The notes under the pieces were generated by a model that had not been told where the DNA came from, did not search any database, and saw nothing but the letters and a program-made list of their open reading frames with translations. The position numbers and the translations under genes are program-made. Positions 50,841-61,271 of a DNA stretch of 64,000 nt are shown here, piece by piece. Source of the DNA: Micromonospora zingiberis (GTDB lineage Bacteria; Actinomycetota; Actinomycetes; Mycobacteriales; Micromonosporaceae); assembly GCF_004331455.1 (NCBI RefSeq), contig NZ_SJJR01000005.1, forward strand, positions 248,001 through 312,000. Direction: 5' to 3'. Each line of letters starts with the position of its first letter. Positions within the stretch are counted from its first letter, which is position 1.

Positions 50841-51631
50841 TGGCGAGCGCTCCCCGCCGGCCCCTGATGGCCGGCAACTGGAAGATGAACCTCAACCACC
50901 TCGAGGCCAACCTGCTGGTGCAGAAGCTGGCGGCCAGCCTCACCGAGAAGCAGCTCACCGAGGTGGAGACGGTGGTCCTGCCGCCGTTCACCGACCTGCG
51001 TACGGTGCAGACCGTCGTGGAGGGCGACAAGCTGCTGATCGGCTACGGGGCCCAGGACCTCTCACCGCACGCGTCCGGCGCGTACACCGGTGAGATCTCC
51101 GGGGCGATGCTGGCCAAGCTGGGCTGCACGTACGTGGTGGTCGGGCACTCCGAGCGGCGGGCCTACCACCACGAGGACGACGCCCAGGTGCGGGCCAAGG
51201 TGCAGGCCGCGCTGGCCAACGGGCTCACCCCGATCCTCTGCGTCGGTGAGGGGCTGGACGTGCGGGAGCAGGGCGGGCACGTGGCGCACTGCTCCGACCA
51301 GCTCGACGCGGCGCTCAAGGGGCTGCCCGCCGAGCAGGTGACCAAGGTCGTGGTGGCCTACGAGCCGGTCTGGGCGATCGGCACCGGCAAGACGGCCACG
51401 CCGGAGGACGCCCAGGAGGTGTGCGGCGCGGTGCGGTCCCGGCTCGCCGAGACCTTCGACCAGGCCACCGCCGACCAGGTGCGGGTCCTCTACGGCGGCT
51501 CGGTGAAGTCGTCGAACATCGCGGCGATCATGGCCCAGCCGGACGTGGACGGGGCCCTGATCGGCGGCGCCAGCCTGGACGCCGAGGAGTTCGCGAAGAT
51601 CTGCCGGTTCCCGGAGCACATCACCGGCTGA
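50840..51631 (+). CDS. tpiA: triosephosphate isomerase
   Basis: 263 residues. Active-site residues are in GNWKMNL (Lys), VVGHSERR (His) and [14 protein letters not shown] (Glu); phosphate loop YGGSVKSSN. Translationally coupled to pgk through a one-base overlap (TGATG). Confidence 0.97.
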   Translation: MASAPRRPLMAGNWKMNLNHLEANLLVQKLAASLTEKQLTEVETVVLPPFTDLRTVQTVVEGDKLLIGYGAQDLSPHASGAYTGEISGAMLAKLGCTYVVVGHSERRAYHHEDDAQVRAKVQAALANGLTPILCVGEGLDVREQGGHVAHCSDQLDAALKGLPAEQVTKVVVAYEPVWAIGTGKTATPEDAQEVCGAVRSRLAETFDQATADQVRVLYGGSVKSSNIAAIMAQPDVDGALIGGASLDAEEFAKICRFPEHITG

Positions 51632-51726
51632 TCGCTCGCTATCCTTGACTCCGCCCGTCCGCCGGTCGGTGCCGCCGTGCCCGAACTGCCCGGGCGAGGA
51701 TCGTAACGAGAGGACTGACCCCCGCC

Positions 51727-51981
51727 ATGCCGATCTGGTTCGCCTACACGTTGATCGTGTTGCTGGTCATCACGAGCTTCATGCTCGTCCTGCTGATTCT
51801 GCTGCACCGGGGCAAGGGTGGTGGGTTGTCCAGCATGTTCGGCGGTGGCGTCAGCTCCAGCCTGGCCGGTTCGTCAGTGGCTGAGAAGAACCTCGACCGT
51901 TACACCGTCCTGGTGGGCATCGTCTGGTTCGCCTGCATCGTCGGGCTCGGTCTCTGGCTTCGGTTGCAGGTGGGCGTCTGA
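51727..51981 (+). CDS. secG: preprotein translocase subunit SecG
   Basis: 84 residues with two transmembrane helices (about 5-25 and 56-76) separated by the G-K-G-G-G-L-S-S-M-F-G-G-G cytoplasmic loop, the signature of SecG. Stimulates the SecYEG protein-export channel. It lies 95 nt after tpiA, the conserved order in actinobacteria, and is closed by a strong terminator. Confidence 0.94.
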   Translation: MPIWFAYTLIVLLVITSFMLVLLILLHRGKGGGLSSMFGGGVSSSLAGSSVAEKNLDRYTVLVGIVWFACIVGLGLWLRLQVGV

Positions 51982-52004
51982 ACAGGCGTCGCTAGTCGTA
52001 CAAT

Positions 52005-52040
52005 CTGCGCGCGGTCCGTCACTCGACGGGCCGCGCGCAG
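52005..52040 (+). terminator. terminator after secG
   Basis: CTGCGCGCGGTCCGTC pairs with GACGGGCCGCGCGCAG (one G-U type mismatch) around a 4-nt loop, giving a 16-bp stem followed by TCCGTTT. Confidence 0.88.
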
Positions 52041-52118
52041 TCCGTTTCACCCGCTGCACCGCGTCGCCCGCCGTCCACCTCCCGACGGCGGTCCCCTCCG
52101 ACGACAGGAGCTAGCGCC

Positions 52119-52463
52119 GTGCCGAACGGCCACGTCATCCGGGGCGCCCGAGTCGGGTCCGCGCCGCCACGCCACCCCGAACGTCACCGGCCGGTTCCGT
52201 GCCGGTCGGTCAGCTACTGGTGCCGCAACGGGCACCGTACCGACATCCGCATCGCCGCCGAGGCGACGGACCCGACCGTGTGGGACTGCACCCGTTGTGG
52301 CCTGCCGGCCGGTCCGGACGCGCAGGACCCGCCGGGCCGGGCCCGCGCCGAGCCGTACAAGACCCACTTGGCGTACGTGAAGGAGCGGCGTACCGAGGCC
52401 GAGGGGGAGGCGATCCTGGCCGAGGCCCTCGCCTCGCTGCGTAGCCGTCGCGGCGACCGCTGA
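52119..52463 (+). CDS. rbpA: RNA polymerase-binding protein RbpA
   Basis: 114 residues. The N-terminal VIRGARVGS matches the tail that contacts promoter DNA in RbpA; the core has W-C-x3-H and W-D-C-x2-C, a zinc-binding form as in Streptomyces; the C-terminal helix KTHLAYVKERRTEAEGEAILAEALASLR binds sigma factor. RbpA stabilises the open complex with the principal sigma. Compared with mycobacterial RbpA the core is more Cys-rich, so it could be a paralogue. GTG start. Confidence 0.88.
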   Translation: MPNGHVIRGARVGSAPPRHPERHRPVPCRSVSYWCRNGHRTDIRIAAEATDPTVWDCTRCGLPAGPDAQDPPGRARAEPYKTHLAYVKERRTEAEGEAILAEALASLRSRRGDR

Positions 52464-52476
52464 GTCCGGCTGCGCC

Positions 52477-52533
52477 CCGCCAGGTCGCTCGTTAACCCGC
52501 CAGGCCGCTGTTAACCCGCCAGGTCGCTGTTAA
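52477..52533. repeat. three ~19-bp repeats ending in GTTAAC
   Basis: CCGCCAGGTCGCTCGTTAAC, CCGCCAGGCCGCTGTTAAC and CCGCCAGGTCGCTGTTAA follow each other directly after rbpA, and the last runs into the dispersed repeat at 52529. Confidence 0.85.
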
Positions 52534-52580
52534 AAGGGGGCCCCTTTACTACGCGAGGCGTTAATAAGGGGCCCTTCCTT
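52529..52580. repeat. paired GGAAGGG-CCTTMTTAAC repeat, copy 2 (inverted)
   Basis: On the minus strand it reads AAGGAAGGGCCCCTTATTAA (+C), a 10-nt spacer GCCTCGCGTA, then TAAAGGGGCCCCCTTTTAAC. It directly abuts the stop codon of pgl and lies between convergent rbpA and pgl. Confidence 0.85.
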
Positions 52581-53345
52581 TCACCGGAGGCTGCGGAAGC
52601 GGGCGGGGACGGAGGCTGCGGCGGCGCGGTCGAGCAGCCAGAGGGTACGGCCGGTGCCCTGCACGCCGGCCGCCGGGATCTGCACCGGGCCGGCGCCGGC
52701 CAGCGCCATGCCGACCGCGTTGGCCTTGTCGGCGCCGCCGGCCACCAGCCACACCTCCTCGGCGGTGTTGATCGTCGGCAGGGTGAGGGTGATCCGCACC
52801 GGCGGCGGTTTCGGGCTGCCCCGTACCGCGCTGACCGGCCGGCTCTCGTAGTGCACCGGATGTTCGGGGAAGACCGAGGCGACGTGCCCGTCCTCGCCGA
52901 CGCCGAGCATCAGCACGTCGAAGTGGGGGAGTGCGGCGGTGCCGGGGCGGGCGGCGCGGGCCAGTTCGGCCGCGTACCGGGCGGCGGCCTCCTCCGGGTC
53001 GGCACCGGCGTCGGAGGCCGGCATCGGGTGGATCCGGGCCGGGTCCACCGGCAACGCGTCGAGCAACGCCGCCCGCGCCTGGGTCTCGTTGCGCTCCGGG
53101 TCACCGGCGGGCAGGAACCGTTCGTCGCCCCACCAGAAATCCACCCGCGACCAGTCCACCGCGTCCTTGGCGGGTAGGGCGGCGACGGCCCGGTACACGG
53201 CGGCGGCGATCCGGCCACCGGTGAGCACCACGCTCGCCTGACCGCGCTCGGCCTGCGCGTCGAGCAGCTTCACCACCAACCGCGCCGCGACCGACTGCGC
53301 CAGTAGATCGGCATCGGCGTGTACGGCGACACTCGCCTCACTCAT
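52581..53345 (-). CDS. pgl: 6-phosphogluconolactonase
   Basis: Hydrolyses 6-phosphogluconolactone in the oxidative pentose phosphate pathway. 254 residues of the DevB/SOL type: VVLTGGRIAAAVYRAV, then VDFWWGDERFLPAGDPERNE, and DVLMLGVGEDGHVASVFPEH. Last gene of the minus-strand operon tkt-tal-pgi-zwf-opcA-pgl, 53 nt after opcA. Confidence 0.95.
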   Translation of the reverse strand: MSEASVAVHADADLLAQSVAARLVVKLLDAQAERGQASVVLTGGRIAAAVYRAVAALPAKDAVDWSRVDFWWGDERFLPAGDPERNETQARAALLDALPVDPARIHPMPASDAGADPEEAAARYAAELARAARPGTAALPHFDVLMLGVGEDGHVASVFPEHPVHYESRPVSAVRGSPKPPPVRITLTLPTINTAEEVWLVAGGADKANAVGMALAGAGPVQIPAAGVQGTGRTLWLLDRAAAASVPARFRSLR

Positions 53346-53398
53346 GGTGTCCTTCCGCGACCGCCCGGGCGGTCGGTGTCGTGCCAGCTTGGCGAGGG

Positions 53399-54415
53399 TC
53401 AGGATCCGGTGTTGGTGGTGGCGTGGGCGGTGACCCCGGCCTCGGCCCGCTCGGCGGTGGCCGGGTCCTTCCAGACGTGCACCCGCTGCCCGGGGCGGCG
53501 ATCCAGGTTGGTCAGGCCGGCGAAGGCACCCAGTGCCTCCGCGTACACCTGGTCGGGGCCGAGCCGGCGCAACTCCTCGGCCAACTCGTCACCGAGTGGC
53601 CGGCGCACCAGCGGCAGCATTCGGTCCTCCTGGCCGGTGCGCCGGAAGACCGCCATGCTGTCGTCCCTGGTCAGCGTCAGCTCGTCGCCGTTGGCGCAGC
53701 CCAGCTGCACCTCCCGCATGCGCGGGAACTCCTTGGTCCGCTCCCAGCGCGGCTTGATGCCCAACCGGCTGCGCAGCCAACCGCGCATCAACGCGGCGGT
53801 CGGGTCGGTCGGCGGCGCGACCACCGCCGCCTCGGTGAGCTGCGCGTCGGTGGTGTCGAACGCGCCGGCCACCAGGGTCCGCCACGGGGTGATCCGGGTC
53901 CAGGCGAGGTCGGTGTCGCCCGGCGCGTAGTCCCGGGCGCGTTGCCGGAGCGCGTCGATCGGGTCGGCGGCCTGGGCCGCGTCGGTGATCCGCCGGTCGG
54001 CGACCACCCCGAGGAAGTCGGTGGCGATCTCCGTCGGTGGCTCGCCGTGCCACCAGGTCACCACCGGTACGTCCGGCACCAGCAGCGGCATGACCACCGA
54101 CTCGGCGTGCAGCGCGAGCCGGCCGTACATCCGCATGACCACCGCCTCGCAGGGGCCCAGCCGCCCGCCGACGACGATCTCCGCGTCGAGCCGGCTGCGG
54201 TCGCGCTCGACGTCGGAGCGGACGACCACCAGCAGCCGGCACGGGTGCGCGGCGGCGGCGATGGTGGCCGCCGCCTCCGCCTCGCGTACCCGCTTCTCGT
54301 CGACCACCACGATCAGGGTCAGGGCCATGCCGCTGGCCACCCCGCCGGCACTGCGCCGCTCGGCGGCGAGCGCCTTGACCACCTCGTTGCCGGTGGTGTC
54401 CCACAGTCCGATCAA
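53399..54415 (-). CDS. opcA: glucose-6-phosphate dehydrogenase assembly protein OpcA
   Basis: 338 residues, the actinobacterial and cyanobacterial factor that activates Zwf in response to redox state. Starts MIGLWDTTGNEVVKALAAERR; contains the conserved VPDVPVVTWWHGEPP block and YAPGDTDLAWTRITPWRTL. 31 nt after zwf, its functional partner. Confidence 0.95.
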   Translation of the reverse strand: MIGLWDTTGNEVVKALAAERRSAGGVASGMALTLIVVVDEKRVREAEAAATIAAAAHPCRLLVVVRSDVERDRSRLDAEIVVGGRLGPCEAVVMRMYGRLALHAESVVMPLLVPDVPVVTWWHGEPPTEIATDFLGVVADRRITDAAQAADPIDALRQRARDYAPGDTDLAWTRITPWRTLVAGAFDTTDAQLTEAAVVAPPTDPTAALMRGWLRSRLGIKPRWERTKEFPRMREVQLGCANGDELTLTRDDSMAVFRRTGQEDRMLPLVRRPLGDELAEELRRLGPDQVYAEALGAFAGLTNLDRRPGQRVHVWKDPATAERAEAGVTAHATTNTGS

Positions 54416-54446
54416 CGGAGCCTCCTGGTTTGCTCGTGGTGCCCGG

Positions 54447-55961
54447 TCACGCCCGCCGCCACGCCCGGCCTTCGCGGGCCAGCATCTCGTCGGCGGCGCG
54501 GGGACCCCACTCGCCGGCCCGGTAGGGCTCGGGCTTCGTGCCCTCCCAGGCGTGTTCCAGCGGGTCCACCACGGCCCAGCTCTGTTCGACCTCGGCGGCG
54601 TCCGGGAAGAGCGTCCGGTCGCCGATCAGCACGTCCAGCACCAACCGCTCGTACGCCTCGGGGCTGGATTCGGTGAACGCCTCGCCGTACTGGAAGTCCA
54701 TCGCGATGTCGCGGACCTCCATCGTGGTGCCCGGCACCTTGGAGCCGAACTTGAGCACCACACCCTCGTCCGGCTGGACCCGGATGACGAGCTGGTTGTT
54801 GCCGAGCATCTCCATGTCCGCCGGGTTGAACGGCAGGTGCGGGGCCTGCTTGAACATCACCGCGACCTCGGTCACCCGGCGGGGCAGGCGCTTGCCGGCC
54901 CGGATGTAGAACGGCACCTCGGCCCACCGGCGGTTCTGGATGCCGAGCCGGACCGCCACGTACGTCTCGGTGGTCGACGTCGGCGGTACGCCGTCCTCCT
55001 CCAGGTAACCCTTGGCCCGCTGCCCACCGACCCAGCCGGGCAGGTACTGCCCGCGTACGGTGCCCTCGGCGACGTCCCGGGGCAGGGTGATGGCCTTGAG
55101 TACCTTCAGCTTCTCGGCCCGGATCTCGTCGGCGTCGAAGCTGGTCGGCTCCTCCATGGCGACCAGGGCGAGCAGTTGCAGCAGGTGGTTCTGCAACACG
55201 TCGCGGGCGGTGCCGACGGAGTCGTAGAAGCCGGCCCGGGAGCCGATCCCGACGTCCTCGGCCATGGTGATCTGCACCGAGTCGACGTACTGCGAGTTCC
55301 ACAATGGTTCGAAGAGGCTGTTGGCGAAGCGCAGGGCGAGGATGTTCTGCACCGTCTCCTTGCCCAGGTAGTGGTCGATGCGGAACACGTCCCGCCGGGT
55401 GAACACGTCGTCCACCAGGTCGTTGAGTGCCTTGGCCGAGGGCAGGTCGTGCCCGAACGGCTTCTCCACCACCACCCGGCGCCAGCCGCCGCACTTCCCG
55501 TTGTCGGCCATCCCGGTGCGGGCCAACTGCTTGAGCACCACCGGAAACGCCGCCGGTGGGATGGAGAAGTAGAACGCCGCGTTGCCGTGGATGCCGTGGC
55601 TGTCGCGCAGGCCCTCCAGGCAGTTGGCCAGGTTGTCGAAGGCGGTGTCGTCGTCGAACGAACCGCCGACGAACTTGATGTTGTGCTCCAGCCGCGACCA
55701 GACCTCCTCGCGCCACGGTGTGCGCGAGTGGGCCTTGGCCGCCTCCCGGGCCAGCGACGCGAAGTCGCCGTCGCCCCAGTCCCGCCGGGCGAACCCGACG
55801 ACCACGAAACCGGGCGGCAGCAGCCCCCGGTTGGCCAGGTCGTACACCGCCGGCAGCAGCTTCTTCTGGGCCAGGTCACCGGTCACTCCGAAGATCACCA
55901 GAGCACATGGCTCCGGGATCCGCGGTAGCCGCCGGTCCTGCGGGTCGCGCAGCGGGTTCAC
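54447..55961 (-). CDS. zwf: glucose-6-phosphate 1-dehydrogenase
   Basis: 504 residues. Cofactor site [17 protein letters not shown]; active-site block [16 protein letters not shown] with the catalytic Asp/His; substrate-binding VEKPFGHD. Produces NADPH and 6-phosphogluconolactone. GTG start. Lies between pgi (37 nt upstream) and opcA. Confidence 0.97.
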   Translation of the reverse strand: MNPLRDPQDRRLPRIPEPCALVIFGVTGDLAQKKLLPAVYDLANRGLLPPGFVVVGFARRDWGDGDFASLAREAAKAHSRTPWREEVWSRLEHNIKFVGGSFDDDTAFDNLANCLEGLRDSHGIHGNAAFYFSIPPAAFPVVLKQLARTGMADNGKCGGWRRVVVEKPFGHDLPSAKALNDLVDDVFTRRDVFRIDHYLGKETVQNILALRFANSLFEPLWNSQYVDSVQITMAEDVGIGSRAGFYDSVGTARDVLQNHLLQLLALVAMEEPTSFDADEIRAEKLKVLKAITLPRDVAEGTVRGQYLPGWVGGQRAKGYLEEDGVPPTSTTETYVAVRLGIQNRRWAEVPFYIRAGKRLPRRVTEVAVMFKQAPHLPFNPADMEMLGNNQLVIRVQPDEGVVLKFGSKVPGTTMEVRDIAMDFQYGEAFTESSPEAYERLVLDVLIGDRTLFPDAAEVEQSWAVVDPLEHAWEGTKPEPYRAGEWGPRAADEMLAREGRAWRRA

Positions 55962-55998
55962 GCCGCCTCCTCGCTCCGCTCGTCCACGTCGTCCATCG

Positions 55999-57624
55999 TC
56001 ATGCCCGCAGCGACCCGACCGCGTCGAGCAGCTGGGCCAGGCCCGCCGACCGCTCGGTCAGGTGCAGTCGCAGTAGTGGGCGTTCGCGACCGGCCAGGGC
56101 CCGCCGGTCGCCGGCGGCCTGCGCCGCCTGTAGCTCCCCGAAGGAGTACGGCTTTCCGGGCACCGGCAGATCAACATCGACCGTACCGGTTACCTGAAGA
56201 AAACTACCCACCCGTGGGCCACCTCTGTGGTACTGGCCCGTGGCGTACCGGTGGCGCGGCCCCCAACCGAAGGTGACCGGGCGCCGGGTGACCTGCGCCA
56301 GCAGTGGACGCAGCCGGTCGGCCTCGGCCTCGGCGTGCCGATCCAGGTACGCCGTCACCGCCAGGTAGCCGTCCTCGCCCAGCCCGGCCAGCAGGTGCCG
56401 CAGCGCGCCGAACAGGTCGGCCGGGGCGCCCGGTGGGGCGTACACCTCGATCGCGCCCTCGGTCGACGACGGCGGCGCCGTCGGCGGACCCTCGGCCAGG
56501 ATCGCTTCGACGTGCTCCTCGACCTCGGTCAGGTGCGGCTGGTCGAACGGGTCGACTCCCAGCACACCGGCGGCGAGCACGGTGGCGTACTCCCAGGCCA
56601 GGAACTGGGCGCCGAGCGGGCCGTTGACCGCGAGGTCGGGGGCGACGCCGGGCGCGGGCAGGTCACCCGCGGCGAGCGCGCCCCCGTAGCTGACGGTGAG
56701 CAGGTCGGGGCCGGTCAGGCCAGGGCTGTCCGGTGACTCGACCACCACCGGCAGCAGACCGAGCCCGTCCTTGCCGGTGGACTCGGCGAGCAACTGCTCC
56801 ACCCAGTCGCCCAGCCCTTCGACGCCGGTGCCGTCGCCGACCAGGGCGACCTTGTCCCGTCCCGTCGTCGCGGCGGCGGCCAACGCCGCGCCGAGCGCCA
56901 GGCCGGGGTTGGCGTCGGTGCTCTCCAGCGAGGCCGCGAACTCCTCGGCCTGGTCGAGCAGGTCGACCACCGCGACCCCGGCCAGCGCGCAGGGGACCAG
57001 ACCGTACGCGGTCAGCGCCGGGTACCGGCCGGCCACCTCGGGATCACCGGGCACCACGATGGCACCCAGCTCGGTGGCGACCGCCTCCAGCGGCGAGCCC
57101 GGGTCGGTGACCACGACGAAGTGCCGCCCCGCCTCGGCTTCGGTCATGCCCGAGTCCAGGAACGCCTGCCAGTAGGCACGCCGGTGGCAGTCGGTCTCCA
57201 CCGTCGTACCGGACTTGCCGGCCAGTACGACGACGGTGCGGTCCAGCCGGTCGGCCAGCGTGGCGCGTACCTGACCGGGATCGGTGGTGTCGAGCACGGT
57301 CAGCGGCCGGCCGGTGGTCCGGGCGATGGCCTGCGGCGCGAGCGACGAGCCGCCCATGCCGGCGAGCACCACGTGATCCAGGTCGGCCAGCTCCGCGGTC
57401 AGCTCGGCGAGCTGGGGGAGCAGCTCGCGGCTGCGCCGGTGGGCGTCCCGCCAACCGAGCCCGGCGCCGCCACGGGTGCGATCCCGGGCGACCAGCCGAC
57501 CCGGCACGCCGGCCTCGACCAGCGCCTGCCGGGTGGAGGCCGGCGCGCTGGCGTCCACGGCCTGCGCGCCGTACACCGCGAGACCACCAGCGGCCTCGGC
57601 CGGTGCGGCCAGCAGATCACCCAC
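55999..57624 (-). CDS. pgi: glucose-6-phosphate isomerase
   Basis: 541 residues, two SIS-type lobes. [18 protein letters not shown] and [13 protein letters not shown] form the first sugar-phosphate site; [22 protein letters not shown] and a long C-terminal region close the protein. The sequence is of the diverged actinobacterial form seen inside tal-zwf operons, and a bifunctional or transaldolase-linked role has been suggested for some members. The GTG start is chosen from the operon spacing (48 nt after tal). Confidence 0.9.
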   Translation of the reverse strand: MGDLLAAPAEAAGGLAVYGAQAVDASAPASTRQALVEAGVPGRLVARDRTRGGAGLGWRDAHRRSRELLPQLAELTAELADLDHVVLAGMGGSSLAPQAIARTTGRPLTVLDTTDPGQVRATLADRLDRTVVVLAGKSGTTVETDCHRRAYWQAFLDSGMTEAEAGRHFVVVTDPGSPLEAVATELGAIVVPGDPEVAGRYPALTAYGLVPCALAGVAVVDLLDQAEEFAASLESTDANPGLALGAALAAAATTGRDKVALVGDGTGVEGLGDWVEQLLAESTGKDGLGLLPVVVESPDSPGLTGPDLLTVSYGGALAAGDLPAPGVAPDLAVNGPLGAQFLAWEYATVLAAGVLGVDPFDQPHLTEVEEHVEAILAEGPPTAPPSSTEGAIEVYAPPGAPADLFGALRHLLAGLGEDGYLAVTAYLDRHAEAEADRLRPLLAQVTRRPVTFGWGPRHRYATGQYHRGGPRVGSFLQVTGTVDVDLPVPGKPYSFGELQAAQAAGDRRALAGRERPLLRLHLTERSAGLAQLLDAVGSLRA

Positions 57625-57672
57625 GCCGCCACCCGGTGCGGGCGGCGGCGTGGGAGACGCCGGAGCGCAGTG

Positions 57673-58833
57673 TCACGCAGCTCCTCCGGCCTGCGCGGCG
57701 GCGCCGCCCGGATGACCGGTGCCCTGGGCGGCGGCGGCCAGCGACTTGCGTACGCCGTCGAGCAGTTCGTGCCAGCTGGCCTCGAACTTCTCCACGCCCT
57801 CCCGTTCCAGCGTGTCGATCACGTCGGCCATGTCGACGCCCGCCGAGGCGAGGTGCTCGAAGACCTGCCGGGCGTCGTCGTACGCGTCGGTGACGGTGTC
57901 CGGGCGGGTCTCGCCGTGCTCGGCGTAGGCGTGGATGACCGCCTCCGGCATGGTGTTGACCGTGCCCGGTGCGATCAGCTCCTCGACGTAGATCACGTCC
58001 CGGTAGTCCGGGTTCTTCGTCGAGGTGGACGCCCAGAGCGGGCGCTGCGGGTGCGCACCGGCGTCGGCCAGGGCCCGCCAGCGGTCGCTGGCGAAGACCT
58101 CGCTGTAGCGCTCGTACGCCAACCGGGCGTTGGCCACGGCCGCCTTGCCGCGCAACGCCTTGGCCTGATCCGAGCCGATCTTCTCCAGCCGCTTGTCGAC
58201 CTCGGTGTCGACCCGGGAGACGAAGAACGAGGCCACCGAGCCGATCTTCGACAGGTCGTGGCCGTTGGCCTTGGCCTGCTCCAGGCCGGCGAGGAACGCC
58301 TCCATCACCTGGGAGTAGCGGTCCAGCCCGAAGATCAGCGTGACGTTCACGCTGATCCCCTCGGCCAGCGTGGCGGTGATCGCCGGCAGGCCGGCCTCGG
58401 TCGCCGGGATCTTGATGAACAGGTTCGGCCGGTCGACCAGCCACCACAGCGCCTTGGCCTCGGCCACGGTGCGCTGCGACTCGTGGGCCAGCCGCGGGTC
58501 CACCTCGATCGAGACCCGGCCGTCGACGCCACCACTGGCGTCGTACCCCGGGCGCATCACGTCGCAGGCCCACCGCACGTCGTACGTGGTGAGCATGCGG
58601 ACCGCCTCCTCCACGTCGACGCCCCGCACGGCCAGGTCCCGCAGCTGCCAGTCGTAGGTGTCGGCGTCGCTCAGCGCCTTGGCGAAGATCGTCGGGTTGG
58701 TGGTCACCCCGACCACGTGCTTCTCCCGGCGCAGCTGGTCCAGCCCACCGGAGGACAGCCGTACCCGAGAAAGGTCGTCGAGCCAGATCGCCACCTTCGC
58801 GGCGGAAAGCTCACCCAGCCTGTCGGTCGTCAT
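57673..58833 (-). CDS. tal: transaldolase
   Basis: 386 residues. [14 protein letters not shown] and [13 protein letters not shown] are family blocks, and the Schiff-base Lys is in [32 protein letters not shown] and [20 protein letters not shown] follow. Transfers a dihydroxyacetone unit between sugar phosphates. ATG 58833 matches the normal start; an in-frame TTG at 58842 sits too close to GGGGAG. 17 nt after tkt. Confidence 0.95.
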   Translation of the reverse strand: MTTDRLGELSAAKVAIWLDDLSRVRLSSGGLDQLRREKHVVGVTTNPTIFAKALSDADTYDWQLRDLAVRGVDVEEAVRMLTTYDVRWACDVMRPGYDASGGVDGRVSIEVDPRLAHESQRTVAEAKALWWLVDRPNLFIKIPATEAGLPAITATLAEGISVNVTLIFGLDRYSQVMEAFLAGLEQAKANGHDLSKIGSVASFFVSRVDTEVDKRLEKIGSDQAKALRGKAAVANARLAYERYSEVFASDRWRALADAGAHPQRPLWASTSTKNPDYRDVIYVEELIAPGTVNTMPEAVIHAYAEHGETRPDTVTDAYDDARQVFEHLASAGVDMADVIDTLEREGVEKFEASWHELLDGVRKSLAAAAQGTGHPGGAAAQAGGAA

Positions 58834-58850
58834 GTGCGTCAACGCTCCCC

Positions 58851-60989
58851 TCAGTTGCCGGTTGTGAAACCGGTGATGTCACCGACCCGGGTCAGCGCCG
58901 CGTGCGCGGCGGCGACGATCCGGTCGGGGGTGAAGCCGAACTGCTCGAACAGCACCGAGTGCGGGGCGCTCGCGCCGTAGTGCTCCAGGCTGACGCTCTC
59001 GCCGCAGTCGCCGACGATCCCGCGCCAGGACATCGCGATGCCCGCCTCCACGCTCACCCGGGCCTTTACCCCGCGTGGCAGCACCGACTCCCGGTACGCC
59101 TCGTCCTGCGCGAAGAACCACTCCTGGCAGGGCATGGACACCACCCGGGTGGGGGTGCCGTCGGCCTCCAGCCGCTCCCGGGCGGTCAGGCAGAGCTGCA
59201 CCTCGGACCCGGTGCCGATGATGATCACCTGCGGCTTGCCGTTGGACGCCTCGGCCAGCACGTAGCCACCCTTGGCGACCCCGTCCGCGCCGGCCAGCTG
59301 CGAGCGGTCCAGGGTCGGCAGCGGCTGGCGGCTCAACGCCAGTGCGGTCGGCCGGTCGGTGTGCTCCAGGGCCTGCCGCCACGCCCACGCCGTCTCGTTG
59401 GCGTCGGCCGGGCGGACCACGTCCAGGCCGGGGATGGCGCGCAGCGCGCTCAGGTGCTCCACCGGCTGGTGGGTGGGGCCGTCCTCGCCGAGGCCGATCG
59501 AGTCGTGCGTCCAGACGTAGACCACCGGCAGCTTCATCAGCGCGGCCAGCCGCACCGAGGGACGCATGTAGTCGCTGAACACCAGGAAGGTGCCGCCGTA
59601 CGGGCGGGTGCCGCCGTGCAGCGCGATGCCGTTGAGGATCGCGCCCATGGCGTGCTCACGGATGCCGAAGTGCAGCGTGCGGCCGTACTCGTGGCCGGGG
59701 AACTCCTTGGTGGCGTACTGGCTGGGCACGAAGGAGGGCTCGCCCTTCATCGTGGTGTTGTTGCTCTCGGCCAGGTCGGCCGAGCCGCCCCACAGCTCGG
59801 GCAGCACCGGGGCGAGCGCGGCCAGCACCTTGCCGGAGGCGGCCCGGGTGGCCACGCCCTTGGCGTCGGCCGGGAACTCCGGCAGCGCGTCGGTCCAGCC
59901 GTCGGGCAGCACCCGCCCGGCCAGCCGGTCGTACAGGGCGCGGCGCTGCGGGTTGGCCTCGGCCCAGCCGTCGAAGGCGGCCGTCCACTCCTCCTGCTCG
60001 GCGGCGCCCCGGGTCAGCGCCGCCCGGGTGTGGGCGAGCACCTCCTCGGTGACCTGGAAGGACTCGGCCGAGTCGAAACCGAGGATCTGCTTGGTGGCGG
60101 CCACCTCGTCGGCACCCAGCGCCGAGCCGTGGATCTTGCCGGTGTTCTGCTTGTTCGGTGCCGGCCAGCCGATGATGGTGCGCAGCGCGATGAACGACGG
60201 GCGGCCGGTCTCCGCCTTCGCGGCCAGCAGCGCCTCGTGGAGCGCCTGCACGTCCTCGTGGTAGTCGCCCTGGTCGGCGTCGCCGCGTCGCCAGTCGACC
60301 GTCTGCACGTGCCAGCCGTACGCCGCGTAGCGGGCCGCCACGTCCTCGCTCAGCGCGATCCGGGTGTCGTCCTCGATCGAGATCTCGTTGTCGTCGTAGA
60401 TCACGCAGAGGTTGCCCAGCTGCTGGTGCCCGGCCAGGGCGCTGGCCTCGTGACTGATGCCCTCCTCGATGTCGCCGTCCGAGGCGATGCACCAGATGTG
60501 GTGGTCGAAGACCGACTCACCGGGCTCGGTCTCGGGGTCGAACAGACCACGCTCACGGCGGGCCGCCATGGCCATCCCGACGGCGTTGCCCAGGCCCTGC
60601 CCGAGCGGACCGGTGGTGGTCTCCACACCCGGGGTGTGCCCGTGCTCCGGGTGGCCCGGGGTCAGCGAACCCCACTGCCGCAGCGACTTGAGGTCGCTGA
60701 GGCTCAGCGGGTAGCCGGAGAGGAAGAGCTGGATGTAGAGCGTCAGGCTGGAGTGACCGGCGGACAGCACGAAGCGGTCGCGGCCGGGCCAGTTCGGGTC
60801 GGCCGGGTTGTGCCGCATGACCCGGTTGAACAACAGGTACGCCGCGGGGGCGAGGCTCATCGCGGTGCCCGGGTGGCCATTGCCGGATTTCTCCACGGCG
60901 TCCATGGCCAGCACGCGAACGGTGTCCACGGCACGGCGATCGAGGTCGGACCAGTCAAGTGCGGGGTGCGCGGGTCGGTTGGCAGCCAC
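58851..60989 (-). CDS. tkt: transketolase
   Basis: 712 residues. Thiamine-diphosphate site [37 protein letters not shown] at the N-terminus; [24 protein letters not shown] in the pyrimidine domain with the catalytic Glu region. Exchanges two-carbon units between sugar phosphates. First gene of the pentose-phosphate operon; a TAGGGT box on the minus strand at 61035-61040 is a likely -10. GTG start with GAGGAG about 11 nt upstream. Confidence 0.97.
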   Translation of the reverse strand: MAANRPAHPALDWSDLDRRAVDTVRVLAMDAVEKSGNGHPGTAMSLAPAAYLLFNRVMRHNPADPNWPGRDRFVLSAGHSSLTLYIQLFLSGYPLSLSDLKSLRQWGSLTPGHPEHGHTPGVETTTGPLGQGLGNAVGMAMAARRERGLFDPETEPGESVFDHHIWCIASDGDIEEGISHEASALAGHQQLGNLCVIYDDNEISIEDDTRIALSEDVAARYAAYGWHVQTVDWRRGDADQGDYHEDVQALHEALLAAKAETGRPSFIALRTIIGWPAPNKQNTGKIHGSALGADEVAATKQILGFDSAESFQVTEEVLAHTRAALTRGAAEQEEWTAAFDGWAEANPQRRALYDRLAGRVLPDGWTDALPEFPADAKGVATRAASGKVLAALAPVLPELWGGSADLAESNNTTMKGEPSFVPSQYATKEFPGHEYGRTLHFGIREHAMGAILNGIALHGGTRPYGGTFLVFSDYMRPSVRLAALMKLPVVYVWTHDSIGLGEDGPTHQPVEHLSALRAIPGLDVVRPADANETAWAWRQALEHTDRPTALALSRQPLPTLDRSQLAGADGVAKGGYVLAEASNGKPQVIIIGTGSEVQLCLTARERLEADGTPTRVVSMPCQEWFFAQDEAYRESVLPRGVKARVSVEAGIAMSWRGIVGDCGESVSLEHYGASAPHSVLFEQFGFTPDRIVAAAHAALTRVGDITGFTTGN

Positions 60990-61271
60990 GGTGGTTTGTG
61001 CTCCTCGGCGAGATGGGCGGAACCCTCACTGGTGACCCTATCGAGCGTCCCTAAACATGCGCCCGAGGATCTCAGCATGCTGGTCTGTACGGTTCGGGTC
61101 GGCTCCCCGGTTCAGCGGTGCCGATCAGCCTCCGGTGTGACGGCCCGCACCGTTGCCGGGTCGCCCGGGCAGCCAAAACGACAGCGCGTAGTGTGTGGGG
61201 CGGTTGTGTGTGGATCCGCGCCGGATCCGACCGCCCTGACCTCCCCTGCCGACGCCGGAAGGTGGCAATCC
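60990..61271. other. divergent promoter region between tkt and ctaB
   Basis: About 280 bases. The tkt -10 (TAGGGT, minus strand 61035-61040) lies near the left side. A plus-strand TAGTGT near 61188-61193 could serve ctaB. No repeats or genes seen. Confidence 0.45.
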
